From positions 9,150,001 through 9,214,000 of the forward strand of contig JAZGTN010000058.1 in assembly GCA_037783415.1 (NCBI GenBank): a stretch of DNA of 64,000 bases, read 5' to 3'. The notes under the pieces are model-generated. The model made no database searches. It was not told the origin of the DNA and saw only the letters and a list, made by a program, of their open reading frames with translations. Numbering within the stretch: the first letter of the stretch is position 1; each line of letters starts with the position of its first letter. Origin of the DNA: Leptasterias polaris (lineage: Eukaryota > Echinodermata > Asteroidea > Forcipulatida > Asteriidae). The position numbers were made by a program, and so were the translations under genes. Positions 37,961 to 48,699 of this stretch are shown here, in pieces.

Positions 37961-38389
37961 AGGGGTTTCAATGGAGACAGATGGAACAAAAGGTGTCCAA
38001 TCATTTGCATGCTTCAATGTTTACATTTTATACTTTTGTTGTAACACAGCCAAGGGATTATGGGTTTCAATGAAGACAAATGAAACAAAGGTGTCCAATC
38101 ATTGTTTGGGGCCGACAGCATGAACAATATGGTTAGGTGTCTGGTAGATGTATGCAAGTCAATGACTGGTTAGGGGACTCCCGAATACAAAACCAAGAAA
38201 GTATATACAAGTAAACAAGGAACAAAATAATTTATTGGTTTTCCTCCATCAGAAGTATTCACATAAACACAAAAGTGTGGGTTTACATTTGTGTTTCTAT
38301 TTACAAGTAAAACAAGGAACAGAATATTTATTGACATTACCAATTTCAAATGCATGTAAATAAAATAAACAAATTTATTGACATTACCA

Positions 38390-39665
38390 ATTTCAAATGC
38401 ATGTAAATAAAATAAACAAGAGGAAAAGAATGCCTAGACAAACAAAATATGACTTTCTTCGCATTACATCTCTGGTCAATTGGCCCAAAAAGAGCCGTTG
38501 CTATTGGTCTCGACATTTTTCCCCGGTCAATATATCGAGATCTTAGCAAACGGCTAAGTCGGCGAAAACAATGAAAAACATAAGGAGGGCTCCGAAGGCG
38601 TGAAAGCCGCCGTGGTCGGCCGGGCGCACGGTGGCGTGGGACTTGGAGTACGAGATATATTTACACATGGTTGTACCAGTTTCTACACATCAAATCATGG
38701 CATCACTAGTAAAATCTCTAGGGTACAACCATGTGTAAATATATTTTGGACGGACAATTGGCCCTAAAAAGAGCCGTTGCCAAGGTCTTAACATTTTGCC
38801 CCAGTCAAAATATTGAGATCTTGGCAACGGTTCTTTTCAGAGGCAACTCTTATTCCAAAATATATTTACACATGGTTGTACCCTAGAGATTTTACACTAG
38901 AGATTTTACACATCAAATCATGGCATCTTTGCTAAAACAAGTTCAACTACAATACAGTTCAGTTCAATACAGTTCAATGCAATACAGTTCAAAAATCTCG
39001 CTCGGTGTGGTATGTCCCAATTTCAAATGCATGTAAATAAAGACAAGGAAAAAAATGCCAAGATAAAATAATATGACTTTCTTCGCATTACATCTCTGGT
39101 CAATTGGCACAAAAAGAGCCGTTGCTAAGGTCTCGACATTTTGCCCCTATCAATATATCGAGATCTTGGCAACGGTTCTTTTCAGAAAAAGTACAAGTCG
39201 GCGAAAACAATGAAAAACATAAGGAGGGCTCCGAAGGCGTGAAAGCCGCCGTGGGCCACGGCGTGGTCGGCCGGGCGCACGGTGTAGTGGGAATTGGAGT
39301 ACGAGATATATTTACACATGGTTATACCCTAGAGTTGATACACATCAAATCAAATCAAATCATGGCATCACTAGTAAATTTTTGGGTACTGCCATGTGTA
39401 AACATATTTTGGAAGGACAATTGGCCCTAAAAAGAGCCGTTGCCAAGGTCTCAATATTTTGCCCCAGTAAAAATATTGAGATCTTAGCAACGGTTCTTTT
39501 CAGAGGCAACTCTTATTCCAAAATATATTTACACATGGTTGTACCCTAGATATTTTACACATCAAATCATGGCATCTTTGCTAAAACAAGTTCAACTACA
39601 ATACGGTTCAGTTCAATACAGTTCAATGCAATACAGTTCAAAAATCTCGCTCGGTGTGGTATGTC
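38390..39665. repeat. Tandem duplication (about 635 bp) with nested palindromes downstream of the transposase
   Basis: Two copies (about 38,397-39,020 and 39,029-39,665) share AATATGACTTTCTTCGCATT, long inverted repeats built from AAAAGAGCCGTTGC and GCAACGGTTCTTTT arms, and TATATTTACACATGGTTGTA with its inverse. Each copy ends with AAATCTCGCTCGGTGTGGTA, the last codons of the transposase on the minus strand. The left copy therefore contains a stray piece of the gene's 3' end. Fragments matching the start-codon region (CATCAAATCATGGCATC) also recur. Confidence 0.7.
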
Positions 39666-41335
39666 TTGAAGCACGGCTCAATACATAGGGGAACATTGCA
39701 AATGTCACACTGGTACCTGGTCTCTCTCCTCCTCTTTGATGCTTTGCAGACTACACATCTCTTGCTAGGCCTCGGTGTGTTGGCTGTTGGCGGGAGACCA
39801 ACGGGAAAATGTCTTCCCGATAGTCTATTTGGACTGGGTAGTGCGTGAGGTCTTCCTCGGGTAGTATAAACTGGCAAAGCGACCGTCTCTAGAATTTCTC
39901 TGACGAGAGACATTCTAAAATCGTAATAATGTAGTTCATGGCCCTGCAGCTTGTACACGATGAATGAATTGACCAAACAAAGGTCAAGAAGATAGAAAAA
40001 TACCTTCTTGTACCACTTCACAGATCTCCTCACACTGCGGTGGCAGGATGCAAGTTGGTCGGACAGATCTACTCCTCCCTTTCCCTTGTTGTAGTCGAGG
40101 ATGCAAGAAGGTTTCTCAACAGGGATTCCGTCCTTGTCTCTTTTTCTAGACTCCTCCATCGATGCCGAGTGCATGGTTGACAGCATTCTCACATCTTTCC
40201 TATCTTTCCACACAAGTGCGAGTAGACCTCTTGAACTGGAGCGGTAGGCAATCTCTCCCTTCTTCAATTTGACCTTTTTCAAGTCTGCCGGCATCTGCTT
40301 TCGGTTCAGCCGGACAGTTCCACAGGCATTGGTGCGCCTGGCTCTAAGACGGAGGAACAGATCAGGGCTGCTAAACCAGTTGTCAACGAAGATGTTGTAC
40401 CCCTTGTCGAGTAGATCTTCGTTCAGATCAAGAACAGCACTTGTACTTGCCAGAAGAGCACCTCTGTCCTCGCCAGTGTAGATCTTCAGGTTCCATGTGT
40501 ACCCGGCTGCCTCACCGCTGCTCTGGCATGTCTTGTACACCTTGATGCCAAATCGTGCTCTTTTTGCAGGGTTGAACTGTTTGAACTTGAGTCGCCCATG
40601 GAATTTCCAAAGCGACTCATCAGTGGATATATCTTGTGAAGGAATATACACAGTTTTGAATTTTTCAGTCACAGAATCAATGAATGGCCGCAGTTTGTAC
40701 AGCCTATCGGTTCCATCATCATTGTCATTGTTGTTGAAGTGGAGATAACTTCGCAATTGCAGAAACCGGTCCCTTGGCATTGTGTCTCCAAAAAATGGAC
40801 TCTCTATCATGGGTTCCCTACTCCAGAAGAATCGCACATCTGGTTTAGTAGTGACACCCATCAAAATGTGCAGCGATATTATTAGTGCTTTCACTTCGTC
40901 GGCAGACGTGTCAAACCAGTCTCTTATGTGGTTGCCATCATTGTCTTGCGGGTTGTCAGTGGCAAACTTGTTGGTTTCATCGGCAATGTTCTGAAACTGC
41001 TCTTCGGAGAAAAATTCGTGAAATACATCAAGCTTTGTGCTGGACTCATCTAAGTTTATTTGGACACCGTCTCCACCGGAAAACCCAAAACGGCGAGGAA
41101 AACAGTCTCGGTCCGCCCAAACTACTGGATTAGGCACTGGTGCCGCTGCCTGTGCTGGAACACTTGCAGAATACCCATCACTTGATTCATCACTTGAATC
41201 TGTTTCAGGGTCTGACTCTGAAGAAGAGGATTCCTCTTCGGAGCCACTTGAAGTAGCGTCAACAAAGTTATTGCGACCACGTTGAGCTCGCAAAGATGCC
41301 ATGATTTGATGTGTGTGACTCCACCAACTGAACAA
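39638..41335 (-). CDS. piggyBac transposase (PGBD-type), intact
   Basis: This 565-residue protein matches the length of PGBD4-like piggyBac transposases. An acidic, Ser-rich N-terminus (about residues 29-55) is followed by the catalytic core with three Asp at STDES (D239), IFVDNW (D318) and GGVDLSDQ (D423, or D426). The Cys-rich C-terminal zinc domain (about 527-560) has the pattern CVVC...CDIC...C...C...H. The enzyme would excise and insert the element at TTAA sites through hairpin intermediates, acting in the nucleus. The second methionine (residue 12, MASLRAQ) is as likely a start as the first. No stop or frameshift is visible and all three acidic residues are kept. It lies within matching inverted ends, so it is probably the element's own enzyme and not a domesticated gene. 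Confidence 0.93.
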   Translation of the reverse strand: MFSWWSHTHQIMASLRAQRGRNNFVDATSSGSEEESSSSESDPETDSSDESSDGYSASVPAQAAAPVPNPVVWADRDCFPRRFGFSGGDGVQINLDESSTKLDVFHEFFSEEQFQNIADETNKFATDNPQDNDGNHIRDWFDTSADEVKALIISLHILMGVTTKPDVRFFWSREPMIESPFFGDTMPRDRFLQLRSYLHFNNNDNDDGTDRLYKLRPFIDSVTEKFKTVYIPSQDISTDESLWKFHGRLKFKQFNPAKRARFGIKVYKTCQSSGEAAGYTWNLKIYTGEDRGALLASTSAVLDLNEDLLDKGYNIFVDNWFSSPDLFLRLRARRTNACGTVRLNRKQMPADLKKVKLKKGEIAYRSSSRGLLALVWKDRKDVRMLSTMHSASMEESRKRDKDGIPVEKPSCILDYNKGKGGVDLSDQLASCHRSVRRSVKWYKKVFFYLLDLCLVNSFIVYKLQGHELHYYDFRMSLVREILETVALPVYTTRGRPHALPSPNRLSGRHFPVGLPPTANTPRPSKRCVVCKASKRRRETRYQCDICNVPLCIEPCFKTYHTERDF

Positions 41336-41389
41336 GCTTTATATATGAAAAATTAGCTGTTATTTCTCCAACCATAAAGCATGAATGGG

Positions 41390-42740
41390 TTGTAATGAAA
41401 GGAAATGGGTTAGGGGTTACGGGTTTCAATGGTAACAAAGGTGTGCATTCATTTGCACGCTGGAGCACATAAAGAAGAAAGGGGTCACGGGTTAGGAATT
41501 TGAAATTGCACAGACGTCCATCAGCCCAGGTACAAATTTCTATAGGTATGTAGTCAGCCAGCAAGGAGACAATGAAGACATAAGCCGATACGCTGATAAT
41601 CCTCATTGTTTGGGGCAGACAGCATGAACAAAGATGCGTTAGGAGTAGGCTGGATTTATAATATGCAAGTCAAAGAAAAATTATGAGACCGTAGTTTTAT
41701 TTATTTATTATTTTACATCTTGATTGTATTGCAACTAAGAATACAAGTATGAGGCAAGGGGATTCCACATACTTAGACAAATTATTGATCAAAGCACCGA
41801 AATGATGACCGGGTCAAGGCATGAAGTATCCATGTGTAACGCGTTGACAGGCCCACCAGAATAGAGAGGGAGGGGAGAGCGCAATCGGGGGTACGGGGAC
41901 AAGGGTTGACCGTGTACAGGCAAAAGCTAGCCCCATTTGGAGATGGAAGGGAAGGGCCCGGCAGTCTGGGACAGGTGTTGACCGTGTCGGCCGTGAGGTA
42001 TCCCCCGTGCATCGCATCACTGGACTCGTCCCAGTACCGATGGATATGACCGGGATGGCTGAATATTGATAGCATACTTGTGTTTATTACTTTTCCCATT
42101 TTTATTTAGTTACAGCTAAGAAGGGGACTAAGGGTTAGGGGTTACGGGTTTCAATGGTGACAAATGGAACAAAGGTGTGCAATCATTTGCATGCTGGAGC
42201 AAATAAAGAAGAAAGGGGTCACGGGTTAGGTATTTGAAATTGCAAAGACGTCCACAAGCCCAGGTACAAATTTATATAGGTATATAGTTGGCCAGCAAGG
42301 AGACAATGAAGACAGAAAACGATAAGCTGATAATCCTCATTGTTTTGGGCATACAGCATGAACAAAGATGCGTTAGGAGTAGGCTGGATTTATATGCAAG
42401 TCAAAGAAAAATTATGAGACCATAGTTTTATCCCCCGTGCATCGCATTACTGAACCCGTCCGAGTACCGATGGATATGACCGGGATGGCTGAATATTGAT
42501 AGCATACTTGTGTTTATTACTTTACCCTTTTTATTTTGTTACAGCTAAGTTGACACCAAGGGGTTAGGGGTTACGGGTTTCAATGGAGACAAATGGAACA
42601 AAGGTGTTGGGGGGTTGACCGTGTACAGGCAAAAGTTATCCCCTGCCGATAAGCTGATAATCCTCATTGTTTGGGGCGGACAGCATGAACAAAGATGCGT
42701 TAGGAGTAGGCTGGATTTATATGCAAATCAAAGAAACATG
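41390..42740. repeat. piggyBac right interior repeats (upstream of the transposase gene)
   Basis: Two to three imperfect copies of a block about 750 bp long (with CAAAGATGCGTTAGGAGTAG, GCCAGCAAGGAGACAATGAA and GATGGATATGACCGGGATGG) lie here. They match 37,090-37,960 on the far side of the gene. No coding sequence is seen. The region may include the promoter, but I cannot place one. Confidence 0.6.
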
Positions 42741-42903
42741 AGACTGCAGTTTTATTTATTATGTTACATCTTTATTTTATGACAACAAAGAATATGAGAA
42801 TGAGGTAAGGGGATTCCACATAGATAATTATGCGAACAGGATGGGAACTTTGAACAATGAAAAATTCCAAAGTGTAAAAACAACGATGTTGTGACGTCTT
42901 TTT

Positions 42904-43179
42904 ACGTCAGCCGGACTGAGAACTAAACCACTACATCGTAATTTTACGTCAACCGTCGCAATGTCCTGACCTTTTTATCGTTTATAAACGTCATCCGGCT
43001 AGCCCTAATGTTTTTGCGGTACGTCTTTTTACGTCATCCGTCTCAAATGGATGCACTAATTTGACGTCTTTTTACGTCCGTAGGCAGCACGGTTAGCAAT
43101 TTTCGAAAAGCTGTATGACGGATGTCGACGTCAACCGTATCTCCGTTCAGCAGAATTGTGCGGAAATTTCCGTCATCCG
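42904..43179 (+). promoter_or_regulatory. Right subterminal cluster of ACGTCA-N-CCG motifs
   Basis: ACGTCAGCCG (42,904), ACGTCAACCG (42,946), ACGTCATCCG (42,988 and 43,031), ACGTCAACCG (43,128) and CGTCATCCG (43,171) lie within 280 bp of the right end. Several are preceded by CTTTTT or TTTT. Two copies lie near the left end in the same strand orientation. Clustered subterminal repeats in piggyBac-type elements are candidates for transposase binding. Confidence 0.65.
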
Positions 43180-43190
43180 ACGTGAAGTGG
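43177..43190 (-). repeat. piggyBac right terminal inverted repeat
   Basis: CCGACGTGAAGTGG precedes TTAA at 43,191-43,194 and is the exact reverse complement of the left end. Confidence 0.93.
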
Positions 43191-43722
43191 TTAACTTCGG
43201 CTACCAAGATCTCGGGTGGGGATGCTTCGGCACCACCATAGTCACTGTCACGTCTCCCGATTTACAGAAAAGCCTGATGACAGCCGGGATCAACACAAAG
43301 GGAGGAAATACATGTACATACAAGAGCTCTCCACGCGGGCACTCCTGCGCAATACATTATAACCCCTGCAGACCCTGGAACTGGGTATCTGGAAAAGAAT
43401 TTCAGTGGTTTTCCATCGTTTCCTTTTGGGACATTCAAGGGCAGGCAGAGCCATTAGGTCAAATGTAAACCCTGCACATCCGGAAAGCTCTTTCGTAATA
43501 AACATCCAGAGAGAGACACAGGCAGCCTGGAATCAGCAAATGATATTTCTCATGATGGATCATGGCCAAGTTTCCGCTTGAAGCTACCCATTCAAGCTGC
43601 AATGCGAAATTTGCCTCCAAGGTCAGAGCGAATAATGAGCTTCAAAATCTGTATTATCGCAAGCGACCTCGCTTTCAAACCTGTCCATGCCCAATACAAG
43701 CCTTGGGAGTCAACCTGCACTT

Positions 43723-44700
43723 TCACTCTCTGGTCCCACAGGTGGCCAATTGCCGACAACAAGACAAAATATAGAGCGAAGGCCTCCTTGTAGCAATAAT
43801 GTCCCCTATGCGCGACCCAAAATCTCCGAATGTGATTTTACCCGCATCGCGAACCATTACGCCTCCCCATCTGTAACCAGATGCATCTGAACACAAGAGC
43901 AAACTCACATGCTTCTCCTGCCTCCAAGGAACTGGTTCTGAAAAGGAATCCACGAAACGCAAAAAACAGTATTTCTTCCCGCGCTGGTTCTGTGAGAGCA
44001 AGGGGTGTGACGTCATCAAGCTGATGCAGAATGGAGCAACCCTCTCTGACATTGTAATGAAGCCGCAGGGAAAACCAACACCAAGCTTTGACATTTCCCG
44101 ACAAAACGCTGCATCGCTTTCAGGAGGACTGTCCCCTCTGACAAAATACTCTCCCTCACTCTACCAGGTATCTTTTCAGGTATCCAAAAGAACGTGGTTC
44201 CTGAGAAAATCCCCGGCCCTAGGTGAATCATTTTTGAGGACGGCTGCAACTGACTCTTGCTAAGATTTACGAAGTATCCCAGTTTCATTTGCATATTAAC
44301 AGACTGCATATAAAGCCCTGGCTGCTCTTGTGTAAGCCGGTTCATCTGTGACAACAACCTGCAAATAAAGAATGACTCTTTGAGCTACTTTGTGATCTTC
44401 CCGGCCTCGCTATTACTTTGTCCAATGAAACGGCTGTCTATCCATATCTCTGTGTGAACGCCCAGATTCTTTAACCAAGTTTACGGACAGAAACCAATGG
44501 TGGTGTAAATGTAAGAGCAGTTCTTTGAACCCAAATGTCGAAAAAGAACCCGGCCAATTTGAAACCGCAAAACTTCTTTGACCTTTCAAACAGATTTACT
44601 TGCTTGTACCCCTGGGCATCACCGGTGCGTGAAAAATACCCATCTTTATCAATTGATTTTGCTATATCTCCCAGGGGAATTACTAGGTTAAACGGGTGTT
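43723..44700 (-). pseudogene. DIRS/Ngaro-like reverse transcriptase and RNase H, degenerate
   Basis: Read on the minus strand, RT pieces include DIAKSIDKDGYF and SKKFCGFKLAGFFF (about 44,690-44,560), which resemble the palm region of DIRS-type RTs. LGYFVNLSKSQLQPSSKMIHLG-like sequence follows (about 44,280-44,220). RNase H is suggested by LLCSDASGYRWGGVM (about 43,860-43,905), whose Asp is the typical first catalytic residue. Stops near 44,690 and frameshifts at about 44,400 and 44,040 disrupt it. The YxDD-type active site is not recognisable. The element would copy RNA to circular DNA for the recombinase to insert. Confidence 0.65.
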
Positions 44701-45024
44701 TCTTAGCACCATGGGTTCGGGCCCTTCATTGAAAGGACCAGCCTGGATTTGCTTGGCTCTATTGACAAAGCATGTACGCATCTAGGAGACACAACTTGAC
44801 TAACTTGATTTGTCTAACGATTGTCATATTAATAAATGAAACGAAATCTCTACAGATCGGGGCATTGGCAAAATACAGGTGGGGGGAAAGTCTGAGTGAA
44901 AGGACCTCCCCCTGTACGTTCCTTGATAGTGTTGGAAGAATTCGAATAAGTCAACCTCTTGCCCAAGCCACTTGCCAACTAGCCGTCCAGTGTCGTGACA
45001 TTCTGCTAGTACACCTCCCCAAGC

Positions 45025-46019
45025 TTAAGCGCTGTATGTCAGGCCCCCCGCCACAAACAAAGAAGGGTCCCGGATAGGAGGAGCCTTGAAATCCGAGAGA
45101 AAATTCCCACTCAACACGTCTAAGGGATTTGGAGCCGACCCACCAGGTGGACTGGCTGGCTTACCGGATATATCAACCCAAGAACGAGCAACATTGCTTC
45201 TCGTCATAGCCTGTGCTTTGACCGGATCGAAATATTGACCCAAAGAACGCTCCCAAGTATGCGTGCTTAGGACACCCATGCATTTTTTGAGTATATGCCT
45301 ACAAAGAAATACACAATAACATGCCCTTGCAACATAACTGAAACCAACTTCTAAACCGATCCAATAACCAAATCGGAATTGCTGTAAAGCGGACGCCCGA
45401 CAAATATGAAATTGTGTTTATTTTAAATTGTTACATACTGTGGCCCTACTGCAGTTCCATAAACCCCCCCAAAATGCAAACTTGCTTTAACATTATTTAT
45501 TTGCATCCTCTTGCCAGATGACCTCTCTTTTGGTACCGAAAGCAAGGGCCCCGGGATCTTGCCCCCGTGAACCCATTAGGAAAGACTGAATGTATTGCTG
45601 ACCACCATAACCCCAATTTTGACAAAAGGCTTGACGAAGGGTTCCTTGTGGTCCTCCCGGTGCTATTGTTCTACCTTTATTTGCTTCCGAAGGCGGAGCA
45701 AGTAAACCCAAATGCTGACGCGCAAAGCGAGGACGCTTGACGGAGTCCTCCCCTGTAATTGATTTATGAATATACATTGCCACGCCTTCAGTCTTTGTTT
45801 CAACGTGTTTTGTACATTCCGACAGGAGGTTTTATACATACAACTGTTTTTTCCTTCACATCCTCTTCGACGTACTTCCGTATCGAATTGTGCCCTGGCC
45901 TGTATCAGATTACCAACCTCGAGAATAAAGCCAAGTGTTTGTTTTTGTTTTTTGTTTTTTTTTCTTAGACTTTGGACATCTAATTTATCTTGCATCAAAA
46001 GGGTTCTTTGGTGAAACAT
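45025..46019 (-). pseudogene. Probable gag-like region of the DIRS/Ngaro-like element
   Basis: Minus-strand open segments (46,019-45,663, 45,783-45,493 and 45,279-45,025) lie upstream of the RT, where gag belongs. They contain Gly/Pro/Gln-rich sequence and PNPLDVLSGNFLSDF, but no domain I can name. The assignment rests on position and base composition. Confidence 0.4.
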
Positions 46020-46056
46020 TGCATTTTTCGATGCTACACTGTGTTTGAAAATCTAA

Positions 46057-47397
46057 GTTTGAGCCCTCTTCCGCTCTGCAGCTGACACCTTAATCATGTT
46101 CTTTGCCAAAACATGATGATTCCAATACTTCGCCCTAACATAAAATTACCTTGAAATTTATATAATTCTGCAGGTGATGCCATAAACCTGCTCTTTGTTA
46201 AATCATTGTATACCCAGTACCTGTCTCACTACATAAAACAACCTTGAGCCCTTTTAGCTCTGCAGGTGCCAGCAAAATCACGCTCTTTTTCAAATCATTG
46301 TATCGCCAAAACATCTCACTGAACATAAAGCCTTGAGCCTTTTTACGCTCCGCAGTGCCACCGTAATCATGCTCCGCAGTGCCAGCGTAATCATGCTCCA
46401 CAGTGCCAGCGCAATCATGCTCTTTGTCAAAACATTCCATCTCCAAAGCCTCTCCCTGAACATACATCACCCTGAGCCTTTTGTCGCTCTGCAGGTATGA
46501 GCATAATCAAGCTCTTTGTCAAATCATTGCATCTCAAGAAACCTCTTCCTGTATATAAATCACCTTGAGCCTTTTGTCGCTCTGCAGGTGCCAGCATAAT
46601 AATCAAATCAATGCATCTCCCATATCTCTCCCTCAGTACATATATCACTTTGAGCCTTTTATCGCTCTGCAGGTGCCAGCATAATCAGGTTCTTTGTCAA
46701 AACAATAAATACCCAATACCTCTCTCGCAACGTAAATCACTTTGAGCCTTTTGTCGCTCCTCAGGTGCCAGCATAATCAGGTTCTTTGTCAAAATATTGT
46801 ACACACAATACCTCTCTCGCTATGTAAATCACATTGAGCTTTTTGTCGCTCTGCATGTGCCAACATATTCAGGTTCTTTGTCAAAACATTGTATACCCAG
46901 AACCTTTCTCACTACTTTCAACACCATGCAAATCTTTAAACACCACTTACTTTCTCACTACGTAAACCACCTTAAGCCTTCTATCGCTCTGCAGGTGCCA
47001 GCATAATCAAATTCTTTGTCAAAACATTGTATACCAGATTCCGCTCTTGCTACGTAAATCACCTTGAGCCTTTTGTCGCTCTTCAGGTGCCAGCATAATC
47101 ATGCTCTTTGTCAAAACATTCCATCTCAAGAGCCTCTCCGTGAACATACATCACCCTGAGCCTTTTGTCGCTCTTCAGGTATGAGCATAATCAAGCTCTT
47201 TGTCAAATCATTGCATCTCAAGAAACCTCTTCCTGTATACAAATCACCTTGAGCCTTTTGTCGCTCTGCAGGTGCCAGCATAATCAGGTTCTTAGGCAAA
47301 ACATTGTATACCCAATACCTCTCTATCAATACGTTAATCACCTTGAGCCTTCAATCGCTCTGCAGGTGCCAACATAATCAGGTTCTTTAGTAAATAG
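46057..47397. repeat. Minisatellite, about 91-bp period, about 13 copies
   Basis: A unit of roughly 88-95 bp repeats, with the conserved stretches GAGCCTTTTGTCGCTCTGCA, GGTGCCAGCATAATCA and TTCTTTGTCAAAACATTG. Copies differ by substitutions and small indels. A shorter AGTGCCAGCGTAATCATGCT subrepeat is tripled near 46,350-46,420. Open frames on the minus strand reflect the repeat, not a gene. Confidence 0.85.
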
Positions 47398-47474
47398 TAG
47401 AAATCTATACATGGACTGGAGGAATAAAATACCCTCCATGTCTATACTTATGTTATAGCCTCATCATTAATAAT

Positions 47475-47534
47475 AAATAGGGCCAATCCACTTCGCAAGG
47501 ATACGAACGAAGTGGATTGGGCTTGGCCCTATTT
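47475..47534. repeat. Long inverted repeat (hairpin)
   Basis: AAATAGGGCC followed by AATCCACTTCG (47,475-47,495) is mirrored by CGAAGTGGATTGG, a 4-base bulge, then GGCCCTATTT (47,508-47,534), with a 12-nt loop. An imperfect companion palindrome (ACATGGACTGGAGG / CCTCCATGT) lies just left (about 47,410-47,440). It may be the core of a small foldback element. Confidence 0.7.
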
Positions 47535-47544
47535 TTATGGGGCT

Positions 47545-48225
47545 ACTAATCTATCATTCAATCATTTTCTCAAGGTAATCACTCACACTGACAAAACTGT
47601 TATCAACATCCCCATTATCAGCATCAAATACCAATTATCATTACCAACAATGTCAACCATCTCATGATAATGTTCACTTCACTTCAATTTAACAAGTCCA
47701 ACATGACATTTAATAATGTACTCTGCGGTACTAATGGTACACAACAATGCAAACAGTTCACATTTTCTAAAACAAATTCCTCAAAGTTAAAAAAGTATTA
47801 TTACCACGGTAAATAACTATTAGCTAGTTTAACAAAACGATTCAAAATCAGATATCGTTATAATACACACCTTTGCCAAGAGAATTCCTGTCTGCAAAAG
47901 TATACAGATTTTCAACAAGCCAGCACTTTCCAGATGACAAACGAAACACCATGTGTGCGCTCGCACACTACTGAACCCTCATCGTTTCTCGCGTTCCTCC
48001 TTTCCCGTTCGAGAATTAAGATAAATGAAGGATGAACGACAGAAATAACACAAAAAAGGAAACATTTTCGTATCTGGTCAATGTTACCAAAAGCAATATC
48101 TCATTTAATTAAATAAGATACTATAATAAAGATTCTATGAAATACCGTATTCCTGTGATGGACACACACCACGCATGCGCACTAACACTACCAACTGGCA
48201 AAGAGCCATGTTCCCATTTTGGGAA
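47545..48225. other. No recognisable feature
   Basis: This is AT-rich sequence without convincing open frames, repeats or domain traces. Confidence 0.5.
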
Positions 48226-48410
48226 TTAAAGGCACTGAACATGTTTGGTAATTATCAAAGACCAGTATTGTCACTCGGTGTATCCCAACATATGCATAAA
48301 ATAACAAACCTGTGAAAATTTGGGCTGAATCGGTCATCGAAGTTGCAAGAAAATAAAGAAAGAAAAAACACCCTTGTTGCACAATTTTGTGTGCTTTCAG
48401 ATGCTAATGT
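48226..48410 (+). repeat. Fragment of a TTAA-starting MITE-like repeat
   Basis: TTAAAGGCACTGAACATG starts a tract with TATCAAAGACCAGTATTG, CATATGCATAAAATAACAAA and AAAAACACCCTTGTTGCACA. From memory this resembles a repeat found in many copies in echinoderm sequences that begins TTAAAGGCACTGGACAC and ends with the inverse. Only the left part is present. TTAA at the end would suit a piggyBac-mobilised MITE. Confidence 0.4.
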
Positions 48411-48699
48411 AGAGGTAGGGGGGCTAGATGCCGCCTTCGCCCTGGTCCACTTATTGTTTATAATAAGGATGCGCAGAAAACTCCAATCTTTGTTTCACTG
48501 TTTATTCCTCTCCACTTCACAATGTAGGAATAATACACAGCAGAAAAGGGTGTACAATAAAATGAAAAAAAACAAGCACCAGCCAGATACTAAAATAAAT
48601 GACAGAAAGATACATATCATAACTAATCTGGAGGTACAAAGATATATAAATACATATTATGCTACGCGAGTACATGTACACGCAAGTTGTGCCCTGTAG

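Larger units (their letters stand above)
36725..43194 (-). mobile_element. piggyBac DNA transposon, structurally complete, inserted in the DIRS-like element
   Basis: TTAA lies at 36,725-36,728 and 43,191-43,194. Inside, the ends CCACTTCACGTCGG (36,729-36,742) and its exact reverse complement (43,177-43,190) form 14-bp terminal inverted repeats. The 6,462-bp body encodes one transposase on the minus strand. TTAA duplication, the short inverted repeats and the protein family agree. The flanks on both sides belong to the same DIRS/Ngaro-like element, so piggyBac arrived later. With intact ends and an intact transposase, the copy may be mobile or recently mobile. Confidence 0.92.
34259..46019 (-). 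mobile_element. DIRS/Ngaro-like tyrosine-recombinase retrotransposon, decayed and split by piggyBac
   Basis: On the minus strand, gag-like remains (about 46,019-45,025), RT (about 44,700-44,016), RNase H (about 44,010-43,723) and a tyrosine recombinase (36,042-34,726) occur in the order typical of DIRS/Ngaro elements. A piggyBac element lies between the RNase H and recombinase parts. At the 3' end two direct repeats (34,259-34,335 and 34,525-34,591, sharing AAACTATTTGCATCGC and GTCTTAGGTATGGGCGAAAA) enclose about 190 bp, consistent with the split direct repeats (B1-A2-B2) of Ngaro-like elements. I did not find the matching A1 copy at the right end, so that boundary is approximate. Frameshifts and stops are frequent. 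Confidence 0.7.

Noticed and set aside
46198..47341. Minus-strand frames with recurring APAERQKAQG peptide
   Set aside because: Product of the 91-bp minisatellite, with shifting frames and no family match.
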